Shown here in pieces: positions 53,701 to 62,596 of a stretch of 64,000 nt of DNA. A program made the translations under genes and the position numbers. Every line of letters starts with the position of its first letter. Position 1 is the stretch's first letter. The stretch is from Streptococcus sp. bf_0095. GTDB taxonomy: Bacteria; Bacillota; Bacilli; Lactobacillales; Streptococcaceae. The stretch is from positions 434,001 to 498,000 of the forward strand of contig NZ_RCYU01000002.1 of NCBI RefSeq assembly GCF_004166885.1, given 5' to 3'. The notes beneath the pieces were generated by a model that was given only the letters and a program-made list of their open reading frames with translations, did no database searches and was not told the origin of the DNA.

Positions 53701-54556
53701 ATTGAGCGGTGTTGACAGGACCTTTCTTGCGAAGGTTGTTTTCATCCAACCAGCTAGCACTGGTGTAGAACATTAAGTTGGTGTAGCCATTTTTACGCAT
53801 TTCGTCCGCCCAAGCTTGGGTGTTACGGTTAATGTTTGGCTGCATCTTAGCATCCTCAAAGTCATTGACCATGAGGGTGTTCTTTGGAAGATTCAACCGT
53901 TGCGCAGCCGCAATATAGAATTGTGCCTCTGCACGCGCTGCTTCTTCAGAAGTATAGCGAGAGAAGTGGTAGGTCGATACTTGCAGACCCGCAGCTTGTG
54001 CATTGCGAATTTGGTTCTCCGCATTCGGGTTCTTGTACCAAGTGTCTTCTGTCAATTTGACAACGACACCGCCCACGCCCTTATTAGCTAAGGTACGGTA
54101 GTCACCAATACTAATCTCTCCGTTGTGGCTACTCACATCAACGAATGATTTTGGCTGAACTGCTACATCCGTAGAGCGACTAGCTGGAGCGTTTGAACCC
54201 GTATTGAAAAAGGTGGTGCTTCCTGCATCAGACTGAAGAGGAGTTTCTTCTGTCCTCTCAGTAGGCGCTACTTCTGTGGCCTTCTCCACAGATGGGGTCC
54301 CACTTTCTGAAGCCGCGACCTTGCTCGCAGGTGACACAGGCTGCTCAGTCACATTTGCTGGTGCTGCATAGTTGCTTGCGACAGGTGCTACCGACTTTTC
54401 AGAAACGGCTACTTCTGGCGCTTTTTCAGCTTGGACTTGGTTGCCTTCAGTAGTAGCGGCCTCATTTAAAACCAGCTCATCTGCACTGACTCCCTGAGCA
54501 GATACAGCCATCAAGACTGCCGCTCCGGCATAAAAAATAAGATCTTTCTTTTTCAT
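50750..54556 (-). CDS. secreted GH25 lysozyme with seven Bsp-like repeats and a C39-like peptidase domain
   Basis: A 1268-residue secreted protein with signal MKKKDLIFYAGAAVLMAVSA, almost that of the neighbouring CHAP protein. After a Pro/Ala/Val linker, residues about 135-345 form a GH25 muramidase: FVDVSSHNGEIS with its Asp, MVNDFEDA with the Asp/Glu pair, and AWQFTSQ. Seven Bsp-like repeats follow at about 355-1085, with the third unit extended by a short TTYIAKTT duplication. The last 175 residues are a papain-like C39-type peptidase: the Cys of QSGCVPTSLAMAF, His in THEIVLQGY and Asp in RDPFNP. It can therefore cut both glycan and peptide bonds. Such enzymes act in daughter-cell separation, though the target has to be inferred. 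Confidence 0.9.
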   Translation of the reverse strand: MKKKDLIFYAGAAVLMAVSAQGVSADELVLNEAATTEGNQVQAEKAPEVAVSEKSVAPVASNYAAPANVTEQPVSPASKVAASESGTPSVEKATEVAPTERTEETPLQSDAGSTTFFNTGSNAPASRSTDVAVQPKSFVDVSSHNGEISIGDYRTLANKGVGGVVVKLTEDTWYKNPNAENQIRNAQAAGLQVSTYHFSRYTSEEAARAEAQFYIAAAQRLNLPKNTLMVNDFEDAKMQPNINRNTQAWADEMRKNGYTNLMFYTSASWLDENNLRKKGPVNTAQFGLQNFWVAQYPSPKLSVNDAKSLRYNGKAGAWQFTSQAELLPGKHLFDHSVDYTGRFTANAKLAADPTEGSLSGKIDIVNNDSMTGRFDVVISNVKAPNGVRTVSVPIWSETGGQDDLVWYTANRQANGTYTVNVKAAAHKNSTGLYNVHLYYVQNNGQMTGVGGTTTNVYIGKRPEDLKPSGTVTIENNNTETGTFDAVIRNVVAPNGLKEVLIPTWSDKNWQDDLVWHKAVRQSDGSYRATIKASDHKNEDGKYNVHVYYVDQADKRNYITETKTEVHHVKPSGTVTIENNNTETGTFDAVIRNVVAPNGLKEVLVPTWSDKNWQDDLVWHKAVRQSDGSYRATIKASDHKNEDGKYNVHVYFVDQNNQRNYITESTTYIAKTTTEVHHVKPSGTLTIENNNVEMGTFDAVIRNVVAPNGLKEVLVPTWSDKNWQDDLVWHKAVRQSDGSYRATIKASDHKNEDGKYHVHVYYVDQMDKRNYITETATEVHHVKPSGTLTIENNNTITGTFDAVIRNVVAPNGLKEVLIPTWSDKNWQDDLVWYKAVRQSDGSYRATIKASDHKNEDGKYNVHVYYVDQNNQRNYITETTTEVRQARLSGTLLIQNNNKDTGTFDVIIKDVYSPKGVRTVQVPTWSDKDGQDDIRWYEAARQSNGDYKVSVKASDHKNSTGKYHVHLYYIQNDGSRVGAGTTTTEVEFRNAQTKTQASIKNVNTTNGTYTVAVDQAPQGRQIKNIRVAAWSKAHQENLYWYSATPTGMHTEITVSANNHGNEAGNYTTHVYVDYKDGGVEGFNLGQTALSPRNQKVNPQTTYYSQRDPRWGAKWYGVSNMDQSGCVPTSLAMAFTDILGREVLPTTVADYLYHNTNSFNKIAVAGTDADGLVAATKHWGLTSQMLTGKDAIAATLVSGKHVLAAVEESIFINAPYTHEIVLQGYDNGKTYVRDPFNPANNGWHSIDYIFSVKSTDPIDAKLGSPFFSVFA
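51285..53490 (-). repeat. Bsp-like repeat array in the GH25/C39-like gene
   Basis: Seven units of about 309 bases. Units 2-5 are nearly identical to one another and to the CHAP-gene units. One (about 52470-52790) carries 24 extra bases that repeat part of its own junction. Confidence 0.85.
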
Positions 54557-54592
54557 ATAAACTTCCCTTTATACAAATTTTATACGTAAATC

Positions 54593-54601
54593 ATTTTACC
54601 A
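54593..54601 (-). promoter_or_regulatory. extended -10 promoter of the GH25/C39-like gene
   Basis: On the minus strand TGGTAAAAT is an extended -10. AGGGAAG precedes the ATG, matching the site in front of the CHAP gene. Confidence 0.5.
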
Positions 54602-54669
54602 CACGGTTTCAGCGATGAAAAGTTTTATAAGGCAATTTTTAAAATTAGTGATATTTTTTAAAAACTAAA

Positions 54670-54694
54670 AAAAGAAGTCCTTTTGACTTCTTTT
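54670..54694 (-). terminator. terminator of the polysaccharide operon
   Basis: AAAAGAAGTC and GACTTCTTTT arms with a five-base loop, followed on the minus strand by TTTTTTT. It lies five bases after the last gene of the locus. Confidence 0.9.
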
Positions 54695-54698
54695 GATC

Positions 54699-55751
54699 TT
54701 ATGCTAAATGCTTTAAGGCTGTCTTTAAGTAGTGACCATCTCGGATTTCTTGGCCAACACGCTTGGCATTTTCAACCAAGGTTCTGTAAGCCTCATCTGA
54801 AAGATTTTCAATGGTTGCCTTCAAGTCATGAAGAGACTCTACTGCAATCCCGCAACCCTTCTCAAGTACAAAGTGAGACAAAGCCGACTGCTTCCACACC
54901 ACAAGCGGGAAGCCCGATGCTAGATAAAGCGACGCTTTGTGAGAGTTGTTGTAGCGAAGGTACTCGCCAAAAACACCACTACAGGTTTCCGCACTATCCC
55001 CATCCCAAACTAATCCAAAACCACCCTCAAGAGCAGCAGGAAGTTCATCTGGTAGAAAGGAACCAAAGTAGGTTTCATTTGCAAGTGCTCTAGTCTTATC
55101 AAAGCCAACACCATAAAGGTTATATGCAGGTTCAGCAGGAAGTGAGTATAGATAGCCAGCTTTTTCTTGTGCCAAATTACCTGCCACAATCATCGGCTGG
55201 TCTTTTGTTTGGCCACTCTTCTCTTGGAAATTTGGAATCAAATAGTCAAAAATGCCAAGACTGACAATCTTATCTTCCACCACTCCTTTATCCACCAAAA
55301 CTGACTTCATAATAGGATTATGGGCAATAATGCCATCAGCTGCACCAAGAAGACCTGATTCTTGAACCTGAATACGAATCTTGTGCTTTAAAGGGAAATT
55401 CTCAACATTGACATAACGAAGAGCTTCTAAATCGTGGATAATAAAATTAACTTTTACCCCTTTTTTCTGCGCTTTCTTGACATGATGTGTCGTAAAAAAG
55501 CTATGGTGAAGCATTGGGAATTGAATAAGCAATTCATCTCCTTGTTGCAATTGATCCAAAGCCTGACCAAAAGCCTTTGATTTATGAAGCTGTGCTTTAA
55601 CCGTGCTCATCTCGTACCAATTGTCAACTGAAAGAACCAAGGCTTGATAGCCCTCTCTCTTTACAATTTCTTCAACGTCATTACGTGCCTTGTTACCCGC
55701 ATTTTTTACATTGTTATCGTGTAAAAATTCTTCTTTTAAATAGTATTTCAT
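54699..55751 (-). CDS. Gtf3/galactofuranosyltransferase-like enzyme
   Basis: A 350-residue cytosolic glycosyltransferase with two Rossmann halves. LIQFPMLHHSFFTTHH is in the acceptor half and the IVAGNLAQEKAGYL stretch in the donor half; LVWDGDSAETCSG and YNNSHKASLYLASGFPLVVW are donor-sugar contacts. This arrangement is typical of the Gtf3-like family that includes beta-1,6-galactofuranosyltransferases of streptococcal receptor polysaccharides (WefE/WefG type). The gene is last in the operon, 10 bases after the Stealth gene, and glf, which makes its likely donor UDP-Galf, lies two genes upstream. Linkage specificity cannot be read from sequence. Confidence 0.8.
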   Translation of the reverse strand: MKYYLKEEFLHDNNVKNAGNKARNDVEEIVKREGYQALVLSVDNWYEMSTVKAQLHKSKAFGQALDQLQQGDELLIQFPMLHHSFFTTHHVKKAQKKGVKVNFIIHDLEALRYVNVENFPLKHKIRIQVQESGLLGAADGIIAHNPIMKSVLVDKGVVEDKIVSLGIFDYLIPNFQEKSGQTKDQPMIVAGNLAQEKAGYLYSLPAEPAYNLYGVGFDKTRALANETYFGSFLPDELPAALEGGFGLVWDGDSAETCSGVFGEYLRYNNSHKASLYLASGFPLVVWKQSALSHFVLEKGCGIAVESLHDLKATIENLSDEAYRTLVENAKRVGQEIRDGHYLKTALKHLA

Positions 55752-55761
55752 CTCTTATTTC

Positions 55762-56754
55762 TCATTTTTCAAAAGCTGATTTTTCAGGATAGCGTTCTTT
55801 CAAGATTTCCTTAAAACGAATGATATTCTCCTCTTTAATGTCAACATCATCATTCACACAAATCAGTTTTTTATGTTTGTCTTTAAAGATACTCTCTAAC
55901 CGATCTACTTGATTTAAATCTATCGACACTCCAAAATTCTTTGACATAGGGTAAAACTGATTACTTTCAATTTGCCAATGTTGACAGATATATTGATTAA
56001 CATCTACTCCGTAGTCTCTAATTTTATTTCGTGACGTTTTATCTAGCGTTTCTTCTTCAATTTCCCATAAATGTGCCAAGGTACTCTTCTTCATTGGAAC
56101 AGGCACATGCTGATTTACGTATCCAGTCGGCCCCCAAGGCAGGAGTAGCAAGTTTTTCAAAAGCAAAGACCCATAACGGAAATTAAAGAATTTCCAAGGT
56201 GAAGATTTTAAAGCCTTCTTATTAGGAAAATGACGATAAATTAATTCAACATTATTGTGATAAGTGTTCGTAAACGGCGACCAAGGAACCAAAGCATCGT
56301 ATACTGCTAAAAGCTTGGGTTGTCCATTCTTATAAAAATCGGAAGGTTGACTGTCTCTAATCAAGTACATATCATCATTGAAATAGAGATAGTTTTCCGA
56401 CAAGCCTTCAATCCGATGGAGATTAAGTTCAATAGCCGCTGAATTATAAGTAGGTAGATACTCTTTTGGCATAAATTCTTTATGAGTGACCAACTTGAGT
56501 TTTGGATGCTCCAAGTTCAACCATTCCGGTTTTTGTCCATTGGTGACTAAGTAAACATGATTGACCCAAGGAGCGTGCTTTTCAATCATTCGAAACCAAT
56601 AATTAAAAATGCCGTAATCACGATAACGTTGCTCTCCGTCGATTTCTTGGTCTATTTCTGACATTTGACCTGTCACGGCTTGTTTCTCGCGGATAAACTC
56701 AGGATCACTTCCGTCGACCCAAAGAACCACGATATCAATTTTTTCTTGTGTCAT
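55762..56754 (-). CDS. Stealth-family sugar-phosphate transferase
   Basis: The protein has 330 residues. Stealth proteins transfer hexose-1-phosphate to make phosphodiester-linked polysaccharides. The conserved blocks are in order: IDIVVLWVDGSDPEF at the start; RYRDYGIFNYWFRMIEKHAP with VYLVTNGQKPEWL near 45-80 and YFNDDMYL near 125; a His/Trp region; and CVNDDVD near the C-terminus. In receptor polysaccharides of S. oralis and relatives the corresponding enzyme (WefC type) adds GalNAc-1-P. The ATG overlaps the glf stop by four bases (ATGA). Donor sugar is inferred. Confidence 0.9.
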   Translation of the reverse strand: MTQEKIDIVVLWVDGSDPEFIREKQAVTGQMSEIDQEIDGEQRYRDYGIFNYWFRMIEKHAPWVNHVYLVTNGQKPEWLNLEHPKLKLVTHKEFMPKEYLPTYNSAAIELNLHRIEGLSENYLYFNDDMYLIRDSQPSDFYKNGQPKLLAVYDALVPWSPFTNTYHNNVELIYRHFPNKKALKSSPWKFFNFRYGSLLLKNLLLLPWGPTGYVNQHVPVPMKKSTLAHLWEIEEETLDKTSRNKIRDYGVDVNQYICQHWQIESNQFYPMSKNFGVSIDLNQVDRLESIFKDKHKKLICVNDDVDIKEENIIRFKEILKERYPEKSAFEK

Positions 56755-57851
56755 TTAGTAAATTCTTTCTCAACGACTTCCAAAGCACGCTCTATAACCA
56801 CGTGCATGTCGTAGTATTTATAGTCTGCCAGGCGTCCACAGAAGATAACCTTGTCATTTTTAGCGGCTTCTTTTTGATACTTGGCAAACATAGCGTTGTT
56901 CTTTTCGTCGTTGATTGGGTAGTAGGGTTCATCTCCACGTTTCCAATCAGCTGGATACTCACGGGTGATAACTGTCTTCGGTTGAGTACCGTATTCGAAG
57001 TGCTTGTGCTCGATGATCCGAGTGTAAGGAATCTTACGCTCGGTATAGTTGACCACGGCATTCCCTTGATGATTTTCCTCATCCAAGATTTCATGTTCGA
57101 AACGCAGGCTACGATATTCCAACTCCCCATGTTTGTAGTCAAAGTACTGGTCAATCATCCCTGTAAAGACAACTTTATCAGCTGAAGCTTCAAGCTCTTC
57201 ACGATTGGCGAAGAAATCAACCCCAAGCTCTACTTCTACATCGCCCAGCATGTTTTCAATGATGACGTTGTATCCACCGATTGGAATTCCTTGGTAACGG
57301 TCATTAAAGTAGTTATTATCAAAGGTCAAACGAACTGGAAGGCGCTTGATGATAAATGGTGGAAGGTCTGTTGCAGAGCGGCCCCATTGTTTTTCTGTAT
57401 AGCCCTTGATCAATTTTTCGTAGATATCTGGACCAATCAACTTGATGGCTTGTTCTTCCAAGTTTTTCGGCTCAACATCTTTCATGTCAGCCGTTTGCTC
57501 CGCAATCTTGTCCTTGACTTCTTGAGGAGTCTTTGTTCCCCACATGCCATAGAAGGTATTCATGTTGAAGGGAAGATTATAGAGGCTCCCCTTGTAGTTA
57601 GCCACCGGCGAGTTGATATAGTTATTGAATTCAGCAAATTGATTGACATAATCCCAGACTTTTTTATTTGAAGTATGGAAAATGTGGGCACCGTACTTGT
57701 GAACATTGATTCCTTCAACATTTTCACAGTAAATATTTCCGCCAATGTGATTACGCTTGTCAATCACTTTTACTTTTTTGCCACGCTTGGTTGCCTCATG
57801 AGCAAAAATTGCCCCCGATAAACCAGCACCAACGATCAGATAGTCGTACAT
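56751..57851 (-). CDS. glf: UDP-galactopyranose mutase
   Basis: This flavoenzyme converts UDP-galactopyranose to UDP-galactofuranose. The N-terminus has the FAD-binding motif IVGAGLSGAIFAHEA. The family signatures HIGGNIYCENVEGINVHKYGAHIFHT and FVNRFVEFNN-type follow, and GRLADYKYYDMHVVIERAL closes the protein. At 366 residues it is full length. It overlaps the Stealth gene by four bases and lies 20 bases after the acyltransferase gene. Its presence shows that the polysaccharide contains galactofuranose. Confidence 0.97.
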   Translation of the reverse strand: MYDYLIVGAGLSGAIFAHEATKRGKKVKVIDKRNHIGGNIYCENVEGINVHKYGAHIFHTSNKKVWDYVNQFAEFNNYINSPVANYKGSLYNLPFNMNTFYGMWGTKTPQEVKDKIAEQTADMKDVEPKNLEEQAIKLIGPDIYEKLIKGYTEKQWGRSATDLPPFIIKRLPVRLTFDNNYFNDRYQGIPIGGYNVIIENMLGDVEVELGVDFFANREELEASADKVVFTGMIDQYFDYKHGELEYRSLRFEHEILDEENHQGNAVVNYTERKIPYTRIIEHKHFEYGTQPKTVITREYPADWKRGDEPYYPINDEKNNAMFAKYQKEAAKNDKVIFCGRLADYKYYDMHVVIERALEVVEKEFTK

Positions 57852-57871
57852 AGTTGTCTCCTATTAATAAT

Positions 57872-58870
57872 TTATAATTTAACGATTCGATTGAAATAAG
57901 GGATTTTCATTAATATTCCAACCACAATAAAACTTACACTCAATGTGAAGATGAGAAAAAGCAAATGTGCTCCTGCAAAACTAAATCCAACTGATTTCTC
58001 CCACACTTTCATAACATATGTATGTATAATGAAAACACCCATAGTTTGATTAGAAAGATAGATTATCCATCTGTTTTTATCTGTATTTAAATCAAACGTC
58101 AGCACCGTCAAAAAAGTCCCTAAACTTATAACTTTCACAAAAATACTATCATAAAAATATTCAGCAAAAAGATTATGGTGAATATACTTCGCTAGCATAA
58201 ATAAGATTAATGGTGAAGCAAATAGTAAAACTACGGTTATTTCTTTCATCCAACTCCTAAAACATTTTTTAAGAGTATCCAAGCTAAATTGTGCTAGAAA
58301 TCCACCTAAAATATAATAGAAAAACCAGGTCCATAATCTAAATGTCTGTATAACATAAACTTGAACTGGCATTTGAAGTAAAATATTTGTCAGCTCAACT
58401 ACCAAACCGATAATTACCAGTACAGAAAGAATCAACAAATACCGTTTTTTTGATTTTAGAAATTTTTTCAAAATTGGTAGACACAAGTAAATAAGAATTA
58501 AAGCACCAAAAAACCAAAACTGGAAAAAATAACCTCTTTGTAACAAAGAACCCAAAACTTTTTTTATTGGGTTTTCTGAAAAATCCCTCTTATAAATCCA
58601 AATGATTAAAGTCCATATCGATACGGTTACAAGAATCCATTTTATTTTTTGCAGGATGTATGAATAGCTTATTCCATTTTTTCCCAATAACAAATAGCCA
58701 TTTACCATAAAAAATAGCGGAATTGAATAGGTACCTAAGTAATATAAGTATGTTAAGTAATTCCAAGATCCAGTTTCTTTAAATCCTGGCATTGTGGTAT
58801 GGAGTAGAACAACTCCTATACAAGCCATAATTTTAAGCAAATCTAGGTTTGTATTCCGTATTTTCTTCAT
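57872..58870 (-). CDS. acyltransferase family 3 (O-acetyltransferase)
   Basis: A 332-residue protein with about ten transmembrane helices. The N-terminus KIRNTNLDLLKIMACIGVVLLHT carries the hallmark Arg and His of acyltransferase-3 enzymes that transfer acetyl groups to sugars at the membrane. It overlaps the wzx stop by four bases (ATGA). Base composition is more AT-rich than that of glf and the housekeeping genes, suggesting acquisition. It probably O-acetylates the repeat unit or mature polymer. The acyl group and site cannot be told. Confidence 0.85.
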   Translation of the reverse strand: MKKIRNTNLDLLKIMACIGVVLLHTTMPGFKETGSWNYLTYLYYLGTYSIPLFFMVNGYLLLGKNGISYSYILQKIKWILVTVSIWTLIIWIYKRDFSENPIKKVLGSLLQRGYFFQFWFFGALILIYLCLPILKKFLKSKKRYLLILSVLVIIGLVVELTNILLQMPVQVYVIQTFRLWTWFFYYILGGFLAQFSLDTLKKCFRSWMKEITVVLLFASPLILFMLAKYIHHNLFAEYFYDSIFVKVISLGTFLTVLTFDLNTDKNRWIIYLSNQTMGVFIIHTYVMKVWEKSVGFSFAGAHLLFLIFTLSVSFIVVGILMKIPYFNRIVKL

Positions 58871-60288
58871 TTCGATTGTTTTCCTATTATTTGTTTTAAC
58901 TCTTTCACATCTACCACTTTCAGAACTAGAATAACAAGCAGGTAAATGAGGCCACCAAGCACTGCATACACAAGAACATTTAAAGTAGGTGAAAAATGCA
59001 AGAATGGTTTTGCACTTAGCAACAAGCCATACATTATAGCAGAAGCGAGAATAATTTTTGCCATAGCCCCAAGAATCGGTACTTCCTTGAGGTAATGACG
59101 GGTATAGTACAATTGAATTCCCCAGACCAAGGATTCTGTTAAAACCGAAACAATGGCTGCACCGATAAAACCAAAGTGAGGCAAGAAGAGCAAATTCAAC
59201 CCGACACTGACAATGGCAGGAACAGTGGTCGAAATCATAAATTCTTTGTTTTTATCATGCGGGATGAGGATTTGAATCCCCATGATATTGGTCCAGCCGA
59301 TAAAGAACATTCTAAAAATCATGATGGCTATGGCATAACGCGCATCCTGGAAATCCTTTCCTAGGAAGAACTGAACAAAGTCATCATTGACAATCAGCAT
59401 GCCGGCAATGATCGGGAAAATGACCAAATTATAAATCAAAAAGGACATTTGGTGCATCTTGTTGACAGCCTTGTGGTCCCCTGAGGATAAGAGGCTCGAT
59501 ACCCGAGGCAACATGACACTTCCCAGTGAGGTCACTAGGGTCAGCAAAATATTGACCAATTTCAAGGCCTGATCATAGATCCCCACATCCTTTGTAGAGG
59601 CGAGAGCCCCCAGCATGGTCCGGTCAAGGGTGACATAGAGGGAAATAGCAATCTGCGGTAAAAAAAGCAAAATGACCGGTTTTAAATGCACCCGTGCATA
59701 AGCCATATCAAAATGGGCTTTCCCAATAAATTCACGGGCGGGCAACCACATACTGAGCTGACCTAATAATTCAAAGATCGTTAGTAAGAATACATAGAGA
59801 TAAAGATCATTAGCAGACTTAACAAACAAGAAGATGGAGATGACTCCAACCAGTTTGACCGTGATGTTCCGAATCGTAATCTTGCGAAAGTCCTCTAAGC
59901 CCTGAAAGAGCCAGGAAATATCGAGCCCTTTTGATACTAAGCTAAGGCCCAAGATATAGGCAACAGGATTTTGCATGGAAGGAAGCGCCAAGCAAAGCAA
60001 GAGATAGAGTAAAATGGAGACAAAGGTCGCGCCTAACTGGAGAGTATAAATCCCCCAGAAATTCTTTTGGATGTCCTTGCGGTGTCCTGAGATCTCCTTG
60101 GTTCCATAATTGGCTACTCCTAGGGTCGCTAAAAGGATAAAGTAGGTGACAATGGAGTTGAAATAGCCGTAAGTCCCTAAGTCATCTGAACTAAAAACCC
60201 GTGTCACATAAGGTGTGGTGATAATCGGTAGAATAATCACTAGCAATTGGTAGGAGAGATTATAGGCGTAATTTTTAAGAACTTTCAT
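58867..60288 (-). CDS. wzx: Wzx repeat-unit flippase
   Basis: Wzx moves lipid-linked oligosaccharide units across the membrane. The 473-residue protein has about 12-14 transmembrane segments and the polysaccharide-transport pattern (ITTPYVTRVFSSDDLGTYGYFNS) at its N-terminus, with SSLLSSGDHKAVNKMHQ in the middle loop. It follows wzy by 48 bases and overlaps the acyltransferase. It is better conserved than wzy, as is usual. Confidence 0.9.
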   Translation of the reverse strand: MKVLKNYAYNLSYQLLVIILPIITTPYVTRVFSSDDLGTYGYFNSIVTYFILLATLGVANYGTKEISGHRKDIQKNFWGIYTLQLGATFVSILLYLLLCLALPSMQNPVAYILGLSLVSKGLDISWLFQGLEDFRKITIRNITVKLVGVISIFLFVKSANDLYLYVFLLTIFELLGQLSMWLPAREFIGKAHFDMAYARVHLKPVILLFLPQIAISLYVTLDRTMLGALASTKDVGIYDQALKLVNILLTLVTSLGSVMLPRVSSLLSSGDHKAVNKMHQMSFLIYNLVIFPIIAGMLIVNDDFVQFFLGKDFQDARYAIAIMIFRMFFIGWTNIMGIQILIPHDKNKEFMISTTVPAIVSVGLNLLFLPHFGFIGAAIVSVLTESLVWGIQLYYTRHYLKEVPILGAMAKIILASAIMYGLLLSAKPFLHFSPTLNVLVYAVLGGLIYLLVILVLKVVDVKELKQIIGKQSK

Positions 60289-60336
60289 AAGGATGTAACT
60301 CGTCTTAATCTTTCTTTTTAACTGGACTAACTCTTT

Positions 60337-61512
60337 TTATTCAATTTTATTATCTGGATTCATAATAAACAATCGACTGATGAACAAAATTAACGGAGAG
60401 TAGCGAAGAACCAACATCTGAGGATCGAACATTCCATGGATAATCATAATTCCTAGGCAAGCCAGTACGATATCTTTTTGAATGGATATGAAATATTTCA
60501 TAACTTTAGTAAGAGCAAACAACATGAAGGCACTGACAATCAAGCCATCAATAACCAATAATTGAACAAAAGAGCTATCAATATAATTGTAATTACTAGT
60601 GAAATTTCCAAACATATCAAGAGTTGTAAAGGAAATTGGTTGCCCTAACCAAGATACACCAAAATTTCGGAAACCATCCACACTGAGACGCAAACGATTA
60701 TGCGTAAATTGATCGACTAAGTGAAATAAATTGCCAGATGAATAAAAACAAAAATACAAGATAACCGCTAAAGCTACAATAAAACCGTACTGTGCAAGTG
60801 CCTTTGACAAGAAATTTCCAATGATAAACTCTTTTTTAAAGATTTTAATACTCAACAAGGCATAGGTTAGTATCAAAATACTTAAGTAAAATGGACTAGA
60901 TGTCGAAGTTTGTTGGTACATATAAATCGTAGCCAAGAGTAAGGCCAACAATTCAAGATACGAAATTCTTTTACCCCGAAACATCAGATAAGTACACAAG
61001 GCAAAGAACAGTCTCTGTGATGCAAATGATACATAGTTAAATCCTAGACTAAAACGGTAGCCACCATCTGCATTCATAAACATATTGGTAATCATACCTT
61101 TTTGACTGGCATAAATTGTCAAACAAAGCACCAGGAATGTCGCCACAGAAAAAGTTCCTAATAATTTCCTAAAATCAATATCTCTAGCGGAAAAAACAAG
61201 AAGCAACACATTTATATCTAACAATCCATCGCGATTTTTTGCAACTATAAACATTGCAATAAAAAATGCCGTTACTATTAATAATTGTTGCCAATGAAAT
61301 CTAAAGTAATATAGCGTTTTCGGAAAGTTCATCAACTCCTTTATCAACAGCATAATAATTGTAAAGTAAAGGAGTAAACGATAAAGCGATAGAAAACCAT
61401 CTAATCGAACAAAATAAGTGGTTGTGACTAACGAAGCGACAACAACCCATATAAACAAGGTAAATAAATAAAATTTTTCTGAGATAAAACGATTGTTCAT
61501 CACAACAGTCAT
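60337..61512 (-). CDS. wzy: Wzy polysaccharide polymerase
   Basis: Wzy joins flipped repeat units outside the membrane. The 391-residue protein has about 11 hydrophobic segments and one longer external loop near residues 255-305 (DQFTHNRLRLSVDGFRNFG), the usual Wzy layout. Assignment rests on topology, the Arg-containing loop and the position between glycosyltransferases and wzx. Sequence motifs are weak in this family. It is AT-rich compared with neighbours outside the locus. Confidence 0.8.
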   Translation of the reverse strand: MTVVMNNRFISEKFYLFTLFIWVVVASLVTTTYFVRLDGFLSLYRLLLYFTIIMLLIKELMNFPKTLYYFRFHWQQLLIVTAFFIAMFIVAKNRDGLLDINVLLLVFSARDIDFRKLLGTFSVATFLVLCLTIYASQKGMITNMFMNADGGYRFSLGFNYVSFASQRLFFALCTYLMFRGKRISYLELLALLLATIYMYQQTSTSSPFYLSILILTYALLSIKIFKKEFIIGNFLSKALAQYGFIVALAVILYFCFYSSGNLFHLVDQFTHNRLRLSVDGFRNFGVSWLGQPISFTTLDMFGNFTSNYNYIDSSFVQLLVIDGLIVSAFMLFALTKVMKYFISIQKDIVLACLGIMIIHGMFDPQMLVLRYSPLILFISRLFIMNPDNKIE

Positions 61513-61590
61513 CCAAACCTTTCAATCATGATCATATAGTCTTATTACCGGTATCTATAAAAACCTCTCACAACTAAATAGCGAATTTCC

Positions 61591-62577
61591 CTATTTTATC
61601 AAGGTTTGCAGTTTTTTTAAAAAAAATACTGTCAGATACATTCTGAAATGTAATAACCGTCTAACTAGAGGGTGAAGCGGAGAAGTAGATTTTTTTATCA
61701 ATGAAAACATCTCTTGATTTCTACACAAGACCTCAACATAGTGTCGTTTTTTAGAAAGAGACATCTTTTGCTTTGATATGTTCTGAATATTACTCATCAG
61801 GATGCGCGCCTTTATTTGATCTATAAATTGATCATCTTGGATATTCCAACTTGTCATCAACTGATCAACTTTTCCTAGTTCTTCCAATTGATAGTTCATC
61901 CTATTAGGATGATACTGTCCCATCGCAGAATCTATTCTTCCTGAAATATAGACATAATAACAAGATTTCACCAAGAGAACTGAATTGACATGTTGATAAA
62001 CATTCAAATTGAAACGAACATCTTCTCCCAATTCATAGGATTCAAAAACAATTTGATGTTCCTCCAGAAATTCTCTACGGTAAATTTTATTCCAAACAGT
62101 ATACATCATGTCTGTTAACCATAATTCTTGAAAAAGCGCAATAAAATCACTCTTGTCTTTTTTTCCTTCAGCAGGAAGTATTTTTGCCGATCGATCTATT
62201 TCTGATAAATTCTTTTCAATCGAATTATAGTAACTAAACACCAATAAGTCTAATTGTGAATCTAATTGACTTTCCACATCTGAAAATAGATTTCCCACAA
62301 GATAGTCATCCGCATCCACAAAACAAATAAACTCGCCTTTCGCTTTGGATAAGCCAAAATTACGTGCCGGACCAACACCATGGTTTTCAATATGATAGAC
62401 AGAGATATTTGCGTACTCATTAGCATAAATATCGCAAATACTACCACTACGATCTGTAGAACCATTATCTACCACTATAATCTCCAAGTCATCATAATTC
62501 TGAGAAATAACACTTTTTAAACAACGCTCAATGTATTTCTCAACGTTATAGACTGGAATAATAACAGAGTATTTCAA
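61591..62577 (-). CDS. family 2 glycosyltransferase
   Basis: A 328-residue GT-A enzyme. MKYSVIIPVYNVEKYIERCL opens the nucleotide-binding fold, VDNGSTDRSG is the NDP contact and CFVDADDYL holds the DxD motif for Mg and donor sugar near residue 90. The C-terminal 100 residues are helical and acceptor-specific. It adds one residue to the lipid-linked repeat unit; the sugar is not predictable. It is a paralogue of the next upstream gene, 19 bases away. Confidence 0.88.
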   Translation of the reverse strand: MKYSVIIPVYNVEKYIERCLKSVISQNYDDLEIIVVDNGSTDRSGSICDIYANEYANISVYHIENHGVGPARNFGLSKAKGEFICFVDADDYLVGNLFSDVESQLDSQLDLLVFSYYNSIEKNLSEIDRSAKILPAEGKKDKSDFIALFQELWLTDMMYTVWNKIYRREFLEEHQIVFESYELGEDVRFNLNVYQHVNSVLLVKSCYYVYISGRIDSAMGQYHPNRMNYQLEELGKVDQLMTSWNIQDDQFIDQIKARILMSNIQNISKQKMSLSKKRHYVEVLCRNQEMFSLIKKSTSPLHPLVRRLLHFRMYLTVFFLKKLQTLIK

Positions 62578-62596
62578 ATTAAACTCCTAAATCATA

